Positions 1 through 7,986 of a stretch of 64,000 nucleotides of DNA are shown here, in pieces (positions within the stretch are counted from its first letter, which is position 1; each line of letters starts with the position of its first letter). The notes beneath the pieces are model-generated. The model was not told the origin of the DNA, ran no database searches, and worked only from the letters and a program-made list of their open reading frames with translations. The position numbers were made by a program, and so were the translations under genes. This stretch comes from Firmicutes bacterium CAG:582 (GTDB taxonomy: Bacteria; Bacillota_I; Bacilli_A; RF39; UBA660), in the NCBI GenBank assembly GCA_000435515.1, contig FR884184.1:1-64000 (forward strand), written 5' to 3'.

Positions 1-384
1 GATATTGATACTATAAAAACAATATCTAATCCATCTATTGATAACAGTAGTGTGTATAATTATGAAACTAAAAAATATACAAAAATATATGATTATGACA
101 AACTAAAATCATTAGATAAATATGATATATATTTATCAGGAGCATCTTCTATTATAGATATTGTTAATCCTACTTCAAATAGTAATAAAGAATTAATTGT
201 TTTTCGTGATTCTTATGGTAGTAGTTTAATTCCTCTATTGATAGATGGTTATAAGAAGATTACTGTTATTGATATTAGATATGTTTCTTCAAGAATTTTG
301 AATAATTATATAAAATTTAATAATCAGGATGTTCTTTTTATGTATAGTATATTAACTATAAATAATAGTTTTTCTATGAGATAA
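1..384 (+). CDS. DHHW-family protein, C-terminal part (5' truncated by window edge)
   Basis: The reading frame is open from base 1 and ends at TAA 382-384, so only the last ~127 residues are present. The stretch 'VFRDSYGSSLIPLL' followed by 'ITVIDIRYV' matches the C-terminal catalytic-type block of DHHW proteins, which are SGNH/AlgX-like and usually encoded beside an MBOAT O-acyltransferase in cell-surface polysaccharide modification. That role is from family knowledge, and the MBOAT partner, if present, lies outside the window. There is no convincing start codon inside the window; the GTG at 52 is internal. A strong terminator follows directly. Confidence 0.7.
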   Translation, partial: DIDTIKTISNPSIDNSSVYNYETKKYTKIYDYDKLKSLDKYDIYLSGASSIIDIVNPTSNSNKELIVFRDSYGSSLIPLLIDGYKKITVIDIRYVSSRILNNYIKFNNQDVLFMYSILTINNSFSMR

Positions 385-412
385 GGAATCTAATTAATTA
401 GATTCCTTTTTT
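385..412 (+). terminator. Rho-independent terminator after DHHW gene
   Basis: A perfect inverted repeat GGAATCTAA/TTAGATTCC starts one base after the stop codon and is followed by six T. Confidence 0.85.
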
Positions 413-478
413 ATTTTGTTAAATAATGAATAAATAAACAATCTATAACTCCTTTTTATTTTTGTTAAACTTATCTTT

Positions 479-793
479 GATGAAGTTGGTGGGGATTTTA
501 GAAGAATTGAAACTGTTAAACCTTATCCAAAAGGGAAAGAATTATTTGATTATACAAAAAATGAAAGAGATAATGATGAAAGACCAGAGTTAAAAGATTT
601 AGAAGTTAATATGGATGTTTACGATGTTGTATTTGTTGGTTATCCAATTTGGTGGTACACACTACCAATGCCAATATATACCTTTTTTGATAAATATGAT
701 TTTGATAATAAAATTATAGTTCCTTTTAATACTCATGAAGGATCTGGAGATGGAGGAACATACTCTACTATAAGGATATTACATATCTGTTGA
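479..793 (+). pseudogene. Flavodoxin fragment (both ends missing)
   Basis: The open frame from 479 encodes a flavodoxin-like segment with the typical block 'VFVGYPIWWYTLPMPIYTFF' (611-700) and the 'PFNTHEGSGDGG' loop that contacts FMN. The N-terminal phosphate-binding loop is absent: the frame opens abruptly after an AT-rich stretch. The C-terminus is lost as well. After 'GGTYSTI' (about 773) the homology stops and the DNA runs, in another frame, into an unrelated peptidase-like fragment. The ATG at 611 is internal to the domain. I read this as a decayed remnant, not a functional short flavodoxin. Confidence 0.65.
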
Positions 794-944
794 AGTAAAA
801 GGTAAAACTGGACAGCATTGGTTTGCAGTTCTAAATGTAAATAATACAATCACAATGGCCGATCCAGCTTCAGACGGGACCTCATTATGGAGTACATATA
901 ATTGGGAAAATACATCGCAGTTTGTTTATTTTAAGACAAAGTAA
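774..944 (+). pseudogene. C39-like cysteine peptidase, C-terminal fragment
   Basis: A frame without a start codon runs from 774 to TAA 942-944 (56 residues). It contains 'TGQHWFAVLNVNN' followed by 'ADPASDGTSLW', the His-containing strand and Asp-Pro turn seen at the C-terminus of C39-like (papain-fold) peptidase domains. It is joined out of frame to the flavodoxin remnant and keeps its own terminator, so it looks like the 3' end of a gene whose 5' part was replaced by the flavodoxin scrap. Family assignment is from a short motif only. Confidence 0.4.
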
Positions 945-946
945 AA

Positions 947-976
947 GGTTAGCATCAATTTGCTAACCTATTTTTA
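947..976 (+). terminator. Terminator after peptidase fragment
   Basis: The 8-bp stem GGTTAGCA / TGCTAACC has a six-base loop and is followed by TATTTTT. Confidence 0.8.
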
Positions 977-1143
977 ATAAAAAAAACAGCCCTATACAAG
1001 CAGCTGCTTACTACATCAGTTGTACTACATTACTGCTCAACTGACAATATTAATATAACATGAAAATTTAATTATGCCTATGAAAATATCCTAATTAAAA
1101 AAACAATTTTTTCACATAAAAAAGAATAAATCCTCTTAGAATA

Positions 1144-1172
1144 TAGACAAAGTACTTGTTATCTAGTATAAT
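1144..1172 (+). promoter_or_regulatory. Promoter of the glycosyltransferase operon
   Basis: TAGACA (1144-1149), a 17-bp spacer and TATAAT (1167-1172) form a near-consensus vegetative promoter. A strong Shine-Dalgarno AGGAGG follows at 1199-1204, before ATG 1211. Confidence 0.7.
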
Positions 1173-1210
1173 CATTTATAAAATATAATATATCAATTAG
1201 GAGGCGTTAT

Positions 1211-2023
1211 ATGTGTAAATTTTCCATAATAATTCCGTGTTATAATGAAGAAAAAAATATACGTAGATGTTTAAATAGTATTTTCTGCCAAACATTAGAT
1301 AAAAAAAAATATGAAGTTATTGTTATCGATGATGGAAGTCAAGATAATAGTATTAATATAATTAAGGAATTTGACCTAAGATTATTTAATTCTAACAGAC
1401 TTGGTGCTGGCGGAGCAAGAAATATTGGTATAAATAATGCAATAGGAGAATACATTATTCTTTTAGATGCAGATGATTATTTATATAATAATGACGTTTT
1501 AGAAAAACTAGATAATAGATTAACTAATCAAGATGTCGTATTCGTTAAATATAAAAAAATGTCTGGTAATACTGAGCAAATACTTGAAGAGAATAATTTG
1601 AACTCAATAGATGAACAAATATATAGTGCTAAGCATTTTTGTTGTACACTAAAATGTTTTAAAAGAAAACTTGCCAAAAATATAAAGTATAAAGAAATAA
1701 GCTATCATGAAGATATCTCATTTACAATGGAACTAATGTGCAAGGCAAAAACCTTATTATATTTTGATGAAATTTTATATGTATATTATAGAGAACAAAA
1801 TACTTCAACAACTGACAATTATTCTGTAAAAAAAGCATTAGACTTTTTAACTCAAACATTAGAATACCTAAACCTCGCTGATAAATATAAAGATAAAAAA
1901 GATGCCTTAATCAAAAGAATAGAAAAAGAAGGATATATAGATAAAGTACAAAAATTAGAAGACTGGATTATAAATGATAAGCCATGTTCATATACAGAAT
2001 ATTTGTATAATAAAAAAAATTAA
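1211..2023 (+). CDS. Family 2 glycosyltransferase
   Basis: A 270-residue GT-A fold glycosyltransferase, expected to transfer a sugar from a nucleotide-sugar donor to a surface glycan or lipid acceptor at the inner face of the membrane. Visible motifs are the N-terminal 'FSIIIPCYNEE' strand (residues 4-14), the donor-binding 'VIDDGS' (Asp 40/41), the metal-binding 'LLDADD' (86-89) and a downstream 'HED' (166-168), likely the catalytic base region. There is no membrane segment. The start is fixed by AGGAGG seven bases upstream. The P-loop gene begins 16 bases downstream and is probably co-transcribed. Acceptor and donor cannot be told from sequence. Confidence 0.85.
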   Translation: MCKFSIIIPCYNEEKNIRRCLNSIFCQTLDKKKYEVIVIDDGSQDNSINIIKEFDLRLFNSNRLGAGGARNIGINNAIGEYIILLDADDYLYNNDVLEKLDNRLTNQDVVFVKYKKMSGNTEQILEENNLNSIDEQIYSAKHFCCTLKCFKRKLAKNIKYKEISYHEDISFTMELMCKAKTLLYFDEILYVYYREQNTSTTDNYSVKKALDFLTQTLEYLNLADKYKDKKDALIKRIEKEGYIDKVQKLEDWIINDKPCSYTEYLYNKKN

Positions 2024-2039
2024 AGGATGGTACAGATAA

Positions 2040-2690
2040 ATGATTAAATACAAAATTGGATTATTGTTTTCAAAAAAAGATTATTTATACAACGTTGATA
2101 ATTATGGAAAAACTTATAACTTACTTTTTATTACTGGACTTGTTGGAGCTGGAAAATCTACCATATCTAAAGAACTTTCAAAGGAAAAAGAAATAACTAT
2201 ATTATCTCAAGACTGGTTGACCTGGAGTGAAGTATATTCAGATGATAAAATTGCAATGGATATTTTAAATAAATTTTATAAAACATGTCCAAAAGCTCAA
2301 GAAGCAGCTATTAACAACTTATGGCATAAGAATCTATTAAGTAAAATAGAAAAAAACAAAATAAAAACAGAATATAATAATTTTTTAATAGATTATACTC
2401 TAAAAAATCCTGATAAGTTATATATAATTGAGGGAATAGATATTTATAAAGTAATTAATTTAGATGAAATTATTAAACGTGGAATTATAATTAAAGGTAC
2501 AAGTGTTATTAAATGTTTTGCTAGAAGATATAGAAGAGATAAAACAATTAACAATCAAAAAAATTTAATAAGTAAAATAAATTATCTAATTATGGTTATC
2601 AAACAAAGCAAAATTTTTTATTTTAAAGACAGAACAAAGCTCAATAAATTAATTAATAATATACATACATATCAAAAGAAAGAGCATTGA
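2040..2690 (+). CDS. P-loop NTPase / small-molecule kinase-like protein
   Basis: 216 residues with a clear Walker A 'GLVGAGKST' (residues 33-41) and a downstream hydrophobic strand 'LYIIEGIDIY' that may act as a Walker B-like segment. Overall this resembles the adenylate-kinase/zeta-toxin-like P-loop kinases. An Arg-rich 'RRYRRD' stretch near residue 163 could be the lid. Substrate is unknown. The ribosome-binding site is AAAGGATGG and the stop is TGA, one of the places showing the standard code. The gene sits 16 bp behind the glycosyltransferase and shares its promoter, so a role in the same glycan pathway is possible but is inference. Confidence 0.6.
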   Translation: MIKYKIGLLFSKKDYLYNVDNYGKTYNLLFITGLVGAGKSTISKELSKEKEITILSQDWLTWSEVYSDDKIAMDILNKFYKTCPKAQEAAINNLWHKNLLSKIEKNKIKTEYNNFLIDYTLKNPDKLYIIEGIDIYKVINLDEIIKRGIIIKGTSVIKCFARRYRRDKTINNQKNLISKINYLIMVIKQSKIFYFKDRTKLNKLINNIHTYQKKEH

Positions 2691-2711
2691 TTTTTCAATG
2701 CTCTTTCTTTT
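2674..2711. terminator. Strong bidirectional terminator between kinase and rpmA remnant
   Basis: A perfect 17-bp stem (2674-2690 with 2695-2711) closes on a TTTT loop and is T-rich at both ends. The stem includes the kinase stop codon. It would serve both the plus-strand kinase and the minus-strand rpmA remnant. Confidence 0.85.
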
Positions 2712-2721
2712 AATGATTTCT

Positions 2722-2977
2722 TTACGCTTGTGCTTCCTCTACTGTATAAACACTAACTTGTTTTTGTCTTTTCCAAGTCTTTCAAATTTAACGTTTCCAT
2801 CTACTAATGCGAATAATGTATCATCGCTTCCGATTCCAACGTTTGTTCCTGGATGGAATTTTGTTCCTCTTTGTCTTACTAGAATATTTCCAACTAGAAC
2901 AAATTGTCCATCAGCTCTTTTTAGTCCAAGACGTTTTGATTCACTGCCTCTACCGTTTTTAACACTACCTTGACCTT
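2722..2977 (-). pseudogene. rpmA: rpmA (ribosomal protein L27) remnant
   Basis: Read on the minus strand from about 2977, the sequence encodes unmistakable L27: '[20 protein letters not shown]', then '[20 protein letters not shown]' and '[18 protein letters not shown]'. Two lesions show it is dead. The N-terminus (the essential 'AHKKG' region and the start codon) is missing at the junction with recombinase DNA near 2977. A frame break near 2751-2758 separates 'KDKNKLV' from the correct ending '[10 protein letters not shown]' and its TAA (2722-2724). No rplU or ysxB neighbours are present. L27 is normally essential, so an intact copy is expected elsewhere. Confidence 0.85.
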
Positions 2978-3632
2978 GATTACAAGATATGGTAAGAGAT
3001 ATTGAAGATGGGAAGGTAACTGCTGTTATTGTTAAGGACTTATCAAGAATTGGAAGAAATTATATTAATGTAGGTGAATTTATAGAAAAATATATATAAA
3101 AATATAACTTGAGATTCATTTCAATAAATGATAATGTGGATTCGTATTTAAATCCTGAGACAATAACATCATTAGAAGTATCATTTAAGAATTTGATGAA
3201 TGAAAACTATTCTAAAGATACTTCAAAAAAAATTAGAACATCATTAAAGACCAGCAAAAAAAGAGGGAATTTTATTGGAAAAATTGCACCCTATGGATAT
3301 GTTAAAGATGAAAAAAATTGTCATTTATATAATATAGATCAAGAAGCTGCAGATATTATAAAGAAAATATTTAATATGGCATTAAAAGGTAAGTCTAGAC
3401 AAGAAATGGTAAATGAACTAAATAAATTACATGTTTTGACCCCCTAGTCAATATATGAAAAAGAAGTTTAACAACGATTTTGCTATTATTAGTAATAAAT
3501 GGAATTTAAAAATTTTGGATTATATATTAAAAAATGAAAATTATACAGGAAGACTAGTACAAAATAAGAAAACAAGAATAAGTCATAAGACACATAATAT
3601 TGTAAGAGTAGCAGAAGATGAATGGATTAAGG
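2978..3632 (+). pseudogene. Large serine recombinase, middle and C-terminal part, broken
   Basis: The frame from about 2980 encodes '[15 protein letters not shown]', the conserved helix region of the large serine recombinase catalytic domain. It is followed by the 'LRFISINDNVDSY' strand, the Recombinase-domain motif 'APYGYVKD', and a later 'ILKNENYTGRLVQNK' stretch. Two lesions are visible: an in-frame TAA at 3097-3099, where the family has a residue linking 'EFIEKYI' to 'KYNLRF', and a frameshift in the C5 run at 3440-3444 that separates 'NKLHVLTP' from 'SQYMKKKFN'. The N-terminal ~65 residues with the catalytic Ser are not here. The 3' part ends near 3632, where it passes in frame into an unrelated antirepressor-like sequence. 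Confidence 0.8.
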
Positions 3633-4063
3633 CTAGATTAACAGGAATTGTAGATAGATTTAAACTTACGGATATTTGGAAGGAAGGTGGCATAACCAAA
3701 CCAATGGAATATGCAATGCTAACCAACGAAATCTACAAAGGTTGGTCTGGAATGAAAGCTAGTGAATATAAAAAGTTAAAATGTCTTCGAAAAGAGTCCT
3801 TAAGAGATAATATGACGGATATAGAAGTTGCTCTTACAAACATAGGAGAGATTGCAACAAGAGACATAGCAAGGGGAGAACACCTATAAGGATTAAAAGA
3901 AAATTTAAATGTAGCAAAAAGAGGTGGAGGAGTAGCAAAAGGAGCTAGAGATTTATATGAAAAGGAAACAAAAAAATTTGCAATTTCTAAAGACAATGCA
4001 CTGAATTATCAATATGCTGATGAACAACCCAAAATAGAGAGTAATGACTATGGTGAATTATAA
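3633..4063 (+). pseudogene. Bro-N/phage-antirepressor type protein, C-terminal half, broken
   Basis: The frame encodes 'RLTGIVDRFKLTDIWKEGG', 'KPMEYAMLTNEIYKGWSGM' and 'LRKESLRDNMTDIEVALT', which are characteristic of the C-terminal half of Bro-N-domain antirepressor-like proteins common in prophages and gut Firmicutes mobile islands. A TAA at 3887-3889 interrupts it, and the same frame continues with 'GLKENLNVAKRGGGVAKGAR' to TAA 4061-4063, so one nonsense or small lesion has split it. The N-terminal Bro domain is absent and replaced by recombinase DNA. Family name is from memory of the motif, not a search. Confidence 0.6.
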
Positions 4064-4211
4064 AGTTGGCTCTTATATAAGACTTTCTAGAGATGAAAGC
4101 TATAGTAATTCTGGTAGTATAGATAATCAAATAAAAATGACTGATTTTTATTGCAAAGAAAATAAATTAGAAGTAATTATGAAATATGATATAGAAATAA
4201 TGAAAAATTAA
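4050..4211 (+). pseudogene. Serine recombinase N-terminal fragment
   Basis: ATG at 4050 overlaps the end of the antirepressor remnant. It opens a 53-codon frame with 'YKVGSYIRLSRDESYS', the N-terminal strand and catalytic Ser motif of large serine recombinases, then 'IDNQIKMTDFYCKENKLEV'. Homology stops at about 'MKYD' and the frame closes at 4211. It covers the part of the protein that the fragment at 2978-3632 lacks, but lies downstream of it. Non-functional as it stands. Confidence 0.7.
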
Positions 4212-4237
4212 AGTTAATAATATCGAAGGAGGAACTT

Positions 4238-4438
4238 ATGAAAGTGGTAACAATATGTGGTAGTATGAAATTTAAAGATAAAATGATGGAAGTTGCTAGA
4301 GATTTAGAAATTAAATATGTAGTTATTCAATGTGTTTATAGTAATGATAAATTTAATGAAGAAGAACAAGTTTTATTAGCAGATTTGCATTTGTTACAAC
4401 ATAATGTTATGAATCATAATTTGTCTTATGTGATATAA
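4238..4438 (+). pseudogene. Truncated nucleoside-deoxyribosyltransferase-like protein
   Basis: A 66-residue frame with an excellent ribosome-binding site (AAGGAGG). It begins 'MKVVTICGSMKFKDKMMEVA', the N-terminal phosphate/sugar-binding strand seen in nucleoside 2-deoxyribosyltransferase-like small proteins. After 'EEQVLLADLH' the expected continuation (Asp-rich 'KKID..DAIYV' type block) is absent and the frame ends in unrelated residues, so it appears truncated or frameshifted. It could still be translated. Function is uncertain. Confidence 0.45.
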
Positions 4439-4458
4439 TATTTATGCGAGGTGAATTT

Positions 4459-5502
4459 ATGAATGGAAAAATAAAAATTGGTTTAATATCAGATATACAT
4501 GAAGATATTGATGCTTTGGATAGATATTTAGAATATGTAGAAAAAAATAATATCGATATTGGTATATGTTTAGGAGATAGTGTATCTACATATTGTGATG
4601 ATGATACAAATTATTTTTGGAAAAAGTCTTTACAAATTTCTAAACCAATTTATTATACTATTGGAAATCATGATGTCGGGATTGATAATTATAAAGGTAT
4701 TGATTCTTTACAACTTTTTAATATATATATTTATCCAATGTTGGAAAATAAGTATCTAGATGAAAAAAATTTTAATAATAAGAGTTGTTATTATTATAAA
4801 GATTTTGATGATTTTAAAATAAGACTTATAAGCATCTTTGAATATGAAGGAACAAGAAATTGTGATAAAACAATTGGTTTTGAACATAGAAGGTATATTT
4901 CTAGTGAGCAATTAAAGTGGTTTGCTTCTACTTTAGATAATACACCAGATGATTATCAAGTTATTGTTTTAATGCATCAAATTCCAGATTTAGCTCCAAT
5001 TTATAGAAATTGTAGTTTTTGTGCTGATGTTACTAAAACAAATTTAAAAGAAGATTTGAGTGATGGGTATGGCTATTTGCAACTTAGTATTTTAGGCAAT
5101 CCAATTGGTGATATTATAAATGCATTTCAGCATAGTTTAAAAATAGAAAAAGAGTATAGCGTCAAAGATGAATATAAAAAGTATTTAAAAAATCCAAGAA
5201 TTAATTATGATTTTTCTAAAAGAGATAATGGTAAATTAATATGTATTTTAACTGGACATTTACATTGTTCATTTATTACAAATTCGAAAGATTATCATGA
5301 TCAATTAACAATTACAGTTCCATCAGCAACTACTAAGTCATTTGAAAGACAAAATGATGATATAAAATCATTATCAAATAGTGATAATAATTTTTATGTT
5401 TTAACAATAGATACTATAAAAAAAGTTGCTTCTATTCAAAAAATAGGAAATACAAAATTAAATGATGGTAAAATAAGAAATGAAATATATTTAAACTATT
5501 GA
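4459..5502 (+). CDS. Calcineurin-like metallophosphoesterase
   Basis: 347 residues. All five metal-binding motifs of the fold are visible in order: 'ISDIHED' (DxH), 'CLGDSV' (GD), 'TIGNHDVG' (GNHD), 'VLMHQIP' (H) and 'LTGHLHCS' (GHxH). It should hydrolyse a phosphomonoester or phosphodiester; the substrate is unknown. ATG 4459 is chosen over ATG 4444 because GAGGTG sits five bases before it. There is no signal peptide, so it is cytoplasmic. It is followed by a degenerate copy of a short ORF that also follows the NUDIX gene downstream. Confidence 0.85.
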   Translation: MNGKIKIGLISDIHEDIDALDRYLEYVEKNNIDIGICLGDSVSTYCDDDTNYFWKKSLQISKPIYYTIGNHDVGIDNYKGIDSLQLFNIYIYPMLENKYLDEKNFNNKSCYYYKDFDDFKIRLISIFEYEGTRNCDKTIGFEHRRYISSEQLKWFASTLDNTPDDYQVIVLMHQIPDLAPIYRNCSFCADVTKTNLKEDLSDGYGYLQLSILGNPIGDIINAFQHSLKIEKEYSVKDEYKKYLKNPRINYDFSKRDNGKLICILTGHLHCSFITNSKDYHDQLTITVPSATTKSFERQNDDIKSLSNSDNNFYVLTIDTIKKVASIQKIGNTKLNDGKIRNEIYLNY

Positions 5503-5522
5503 TAAATAAAGGAAGTGATAAT

Positions 5523-5613
5523 ATGAACGAAAATAAAACTAATATCAATTGGTTGATATTGATTTAGTCTAGCCATTCACGAAACTCCTACAAAATAAAG
5601 GAAAAATAAGTGT
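5523..5613 (+). repeat. Degenerate copy of the short 'NINWY' ORF
   Basis: Good Shine-Dalgarno GGAAGTG precedes ATG 5523, which opens only 14 codons (...TNINWLILI) before TAG. The DNA 'aaaactaatatcaattgg' and the later 'aaataaaggaaaa' segment align with the intact copy at 6213-6299, so this is a decayed paralogue. See the repeat finding. Confidence 0.5.
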
Positions 5614-5739
5614 TTAGTAATTACATTTTTTAATAAATAATTTAAAAAATGATTAAAAACAGATAAAAAATAGGCAAAAATAGCATAGTATTTGATACTT
5701 GATATTGACGGTTAACCATTTATAAAAAGAGGTGTAAAT

Positions 5740-6195
5740 ATGGGATATATAATGAACTTAAGAAAATATGTTGGACATGAGCCTTTAATAGGATTAGGTG
5801 CAACAACAATGGTATTTAATGATAAAAATGAAATACTTTTAAATTTAAGAAGTGATACAAATACTTGGGGTATACCAGGTGGTTCTATGGAACTACATGA
5901 GACTATCGAAGAAACTGCAGTTAGAGAATTAAAAGAAGAAGCAGGAATAAGTGCTGATAAGCTTGAATTAGTTTCTGTATTATCTGGTGATGAGTATTAC
6001 TTTGAATATCCTAATGGAGATAAAATGTGTACAGTAATAGTATTGTTTAAAGTAATTAATTATACTGGTGAAATAAAAGTGTCTGATAATGAAAGTAAAC
6101 AATTAAAATTCTTTAGTCTAAATGAGTTACCTAATATGGAATCTAGAGCACAAGCAATAATTGATAAGATAAAAAGTGGTAAAATAAAACTATAA
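5740..6195 (+). CDS. NUDIX hydrolase
   Basis: 151 residues with a perfect Nudix box (Gly 48, Glu 54, then 'RELKEEAGI' at 62-70). It hydrolyses a nucleoside diphosphate linked to another moiety using Mg2+ bound by the Glu residues. Substrate cannot be predicted from this core alone. The short N-terminus 'MNLRKYVGHEPLI' is typical of the MutT-like stand-alone enzymes of Firmicutes. ATG 5740 has AGAGGTG five bases upstream; ATG 5752 is possible but has no such site. It lies among accessory genes and is followed by the intact short 'NINWY' ORF. Confidence 0.85.
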   Translation: MGYIMNLRKYVGHEPLIGLGATTMVFNDKNEILLNLRSDTNTWGIPGGSMELHETIEETAVRELKEEAGISADKLELVSVLSGDEYYFEYPNGDKMCTVIVLFKVINYTGEIKVSDNESKQLKFFSLNELPNMESRAQAIIDKIKSGKIKL

Positions 6196-6212
6196 AAAAG
6201 GAATTGATCCAA

Positions 6213-6299
6213 ATGAATAATGAAAAAGATATTGCCAAAACGAATATCAACTGGTATATACCACCTTATGGAAAATCCTATAAAAACCCTTATAAATAA
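6213..6299 (+). CDS. Short ORF of unknown function (28 aa), repeated
   Basis: ATG 6213 opens 28 codons reading MNNEKDIAKTNINWY followed by IPPYGKSYKNPYK. The sequence is short, charged and aromatic. It follows the NUDIX stop by 17 bases with GGAATTG as a plausible ribosome-binding site. A related but broken copy lies after the metallophosphoesterase at 5523. I do not recognise the family. It could be a peptide gene, the trace of a recombination site, or part of a mobile cassette. Confidence 0.35.
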   Translation: MNNEKDIAKTNINWYIPPYGKSYKNPYK

Positions 6300-6420
6300 A
6301 GGAAAATATATTTAATGCTTTTTACATTTTATCGCTTCTTTTTAGAAAAAAATATTAAAAAGTTGAGGTAATGGGGACATAAGGAAAACTTTAATATAAT
6401 TAATAGAAATGGAGGTAGCA

Positions 6421-7275
6421 ATGAAGATAATTGAAAATAAATATTCTAACAATACTTTTGAAAATATAAAACATATTGATGATTATGGAAATGAATATTG
6501 GTATGCACGTGAATTACAAAAAGTATTGGAATACAAGGATTGGAGAAATTTTCAAAAAGTAATAGATAAAGCAGTTTTATCAGCAAATAATAGTGTTTCA
6601 AATGAAGAAGATTGGGTTGTTGAAGTCAACAAGCCAATAAAAACTGGTAAAGGTAAAGAAGAATTTATTAAAGACTATAAACTTTCAAGATATATATGTT
6701 ATTTAATAGTGCAAAATGCTGATCCAAGCAAAGAAGTTGTTGCTTTAGGGCAAACCTATTTTGCTATACAAACAAGAAAACAAGAAATAACAGAACAGGT
6801 ATATGATTCATTATCAGATGATGAAAAAAGATTTTATCAAAGAAAGTTAACAAAGCAAGGTAATTATACTTTGCAAAGAGTTGCTTCTGCAGCAGGCGTT
6901 AAAAATATGGCTGAGTTTCATAATGCAGGGTATAAAGGTTTATATAACGGAGAAACAGCTGATGATATTTTTAAAAGAAAAAAATTACGATATAGAGAAG
7001 ATATTTTAGATAATATGAATGAAGATGAATTAGTTGCTAATTTATTTAGAATAAATCAAACGAAGCAAAAACTTTTAAAAGATAATGTACTAGGTGAGAA
7101 AGAAGCAAAAGATGTACATTATGAGGTAGGGAAAAAAGTTAGAAAGGCAATTGCAGATATTGGTGGAATGATGCCGGAGGAAATGCCAACACCTAAAAAG
7201 AGTTTAAAAGAACTTGAAAGAGAAAGGAAAAAATTAGAAATAAAGGAGCAAAAGAAACTTGATGAAATAAAATAG
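6421..7275 (+). CDS. dinD: DNA-damage-inducible protein D (DinD) homologue
   Basis: 284 residues. The N-terminal 'YGNEYWYARELQKVLEYKDW' is the Bro-N-like domain typical of DinD, followed by 'YKLSRYICYLIVQNADPSKE' and 'ALGQTYFAIQTRKQE', the hallmark of the DinD family. Family knowledge: DinD of E. coli is LexA-regulated and antagonises RecA filaments; homologues are common on mobile islands. ATG 6421 is preferred because GGAGG lies just upstream inside the longer frame that begins at 6409. No obvious SOS box was recognised upstream. The C-terminus is Lys/Glu-rich and probably coiled coil. Confidence 0.85.
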   Translation: MKIIENKYSNNTFENIKHIDDYGNEYWYARELQKVLEYKDWRNFQKVIDKAVLSANNSVSNEEDWVVEVNKPIKTGKGKEEFIKDYKLSRYICYLIVQNADPSKEVVALGQTYFAIQTRKQEITEQVYDSLSDDEKRFYQRKLTKQGNYTLQRVASAAGVKNMAEFHNAGYKGLYNGETADDIFKRKKLRYREDILDNMNEDELVANLFRINQTKQKLLKDNVLGEKEAKDVHYEVGKKVRKAIADIGGMMPEEMPTPKKSLKELERERKKLEIKEQKKLDEIK

Positions 7276-7298
7276 TAATTTGTTGAAATGGAGAATTT

Positions 7299-7952
7299 AT
7301 GAAAAAGAAAATATTAATTATTGTGACAAATTTTTTAATAATATTAATAATTGTTGTTTTATATGCGTTATATCGTTTTAATTATATTCCGCATAAAAAA
7401 TATACTAATGAAGATTTTAATATTAAGACTTATATAAGTAAAACTGATAAAGATAATGATGGTATAGATGATCAAACTGATATAATAAATAATGTAAGGG
7501 ATTATATAAAAACAAATCCTAAATATAAAAGTAAATATTATGCTACGGGTTATCCAAATGATGAATATGGTGTATGTACAGATGTTGTTGCATTTGGATT
7601 AAAAGGCGCAGGTTATGATTTAATGAATTTAGTAAATGAACATATAAAAACAAATAGAAATTTATATGATATTGATGTTATAGATAAAAATATTGATTTT
7701 AGAAGAGTACAAAATTTAAAAGTATATTTAGACAATAATGCAATTGCTTTAACAAATGATATTAATAAAATAAAGGAATGGCAAGGTGGAGATATTGTTG
7801 TATTTAAAAATCATATTGGTATAGTATCTGATAAGAGGAATAAAAAAGGTGTTCCTTTTATAATTCATCATGCTAATCCTTATCAAAGATATTATGAGGA
7901 AGATATTTTAGAATATCGTAATAATATTATAGGTCATTATAGAATTAGTTAA
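7299..7952 (+). CDS. DUF1287 (NlpC/P60-like) exported protein
   Basis: 217 residues. One hydrophobic segment (residues 4-26) acts as signal anchor. The rest carries the DUF1287 signature: 'YGVCTDVVAFGLKGAGYDL', then 'IDFRRVQNL' and 'GGDIVVFKNHIGIVSD'. The family is a papain-fold (NlpC/P60-like) group with a Cys (in GVCTD) and a downstream His (NHIGI), suggesting a cell-wall or extracellular hydrolase; the substrate is not established. 'DKDNDGIDD' near residue 47 resembles a Ca2+-binding loop. It is the last gene before the core rbgA region. Confidence 0.75.
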   Translation: MKKKILIIVTNFLIILIIVVLYALYRFNYIPHKKYTNEDFNIKTYISKTDKDNDGIDDQTDIINNVRDYIKTNPKYKSKYYATGYPNDEYGVCTDVVAFGLKGAGYDLMNLVNEHIKTNRNLYDIDVIDKNIDFRRVQNLKVYLDNNAIALTNDINKIKEWQGGDIVVFKNHIGIVSDKRNKKGVPFIIHHANPYQRYYEEDILEYRNNIIGHYRIS

Positions 7953-7986
7953 TTAAATTATAAGTTGTAAAAAGGAAGTGATAAAT

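Noticed and set aside
2698..2973. Plus-strand 91-residue open frame
   Set aside because: It is the antisense shadow of the rpmA remnant; the minus strand gives an unmistakable L27 sequence.
3733..3996. Minus-strand open frame inside the antirepressor remnant
   Set aside because: No ribosome-binding site, and the plus strand has clear family motifs over the same bases.
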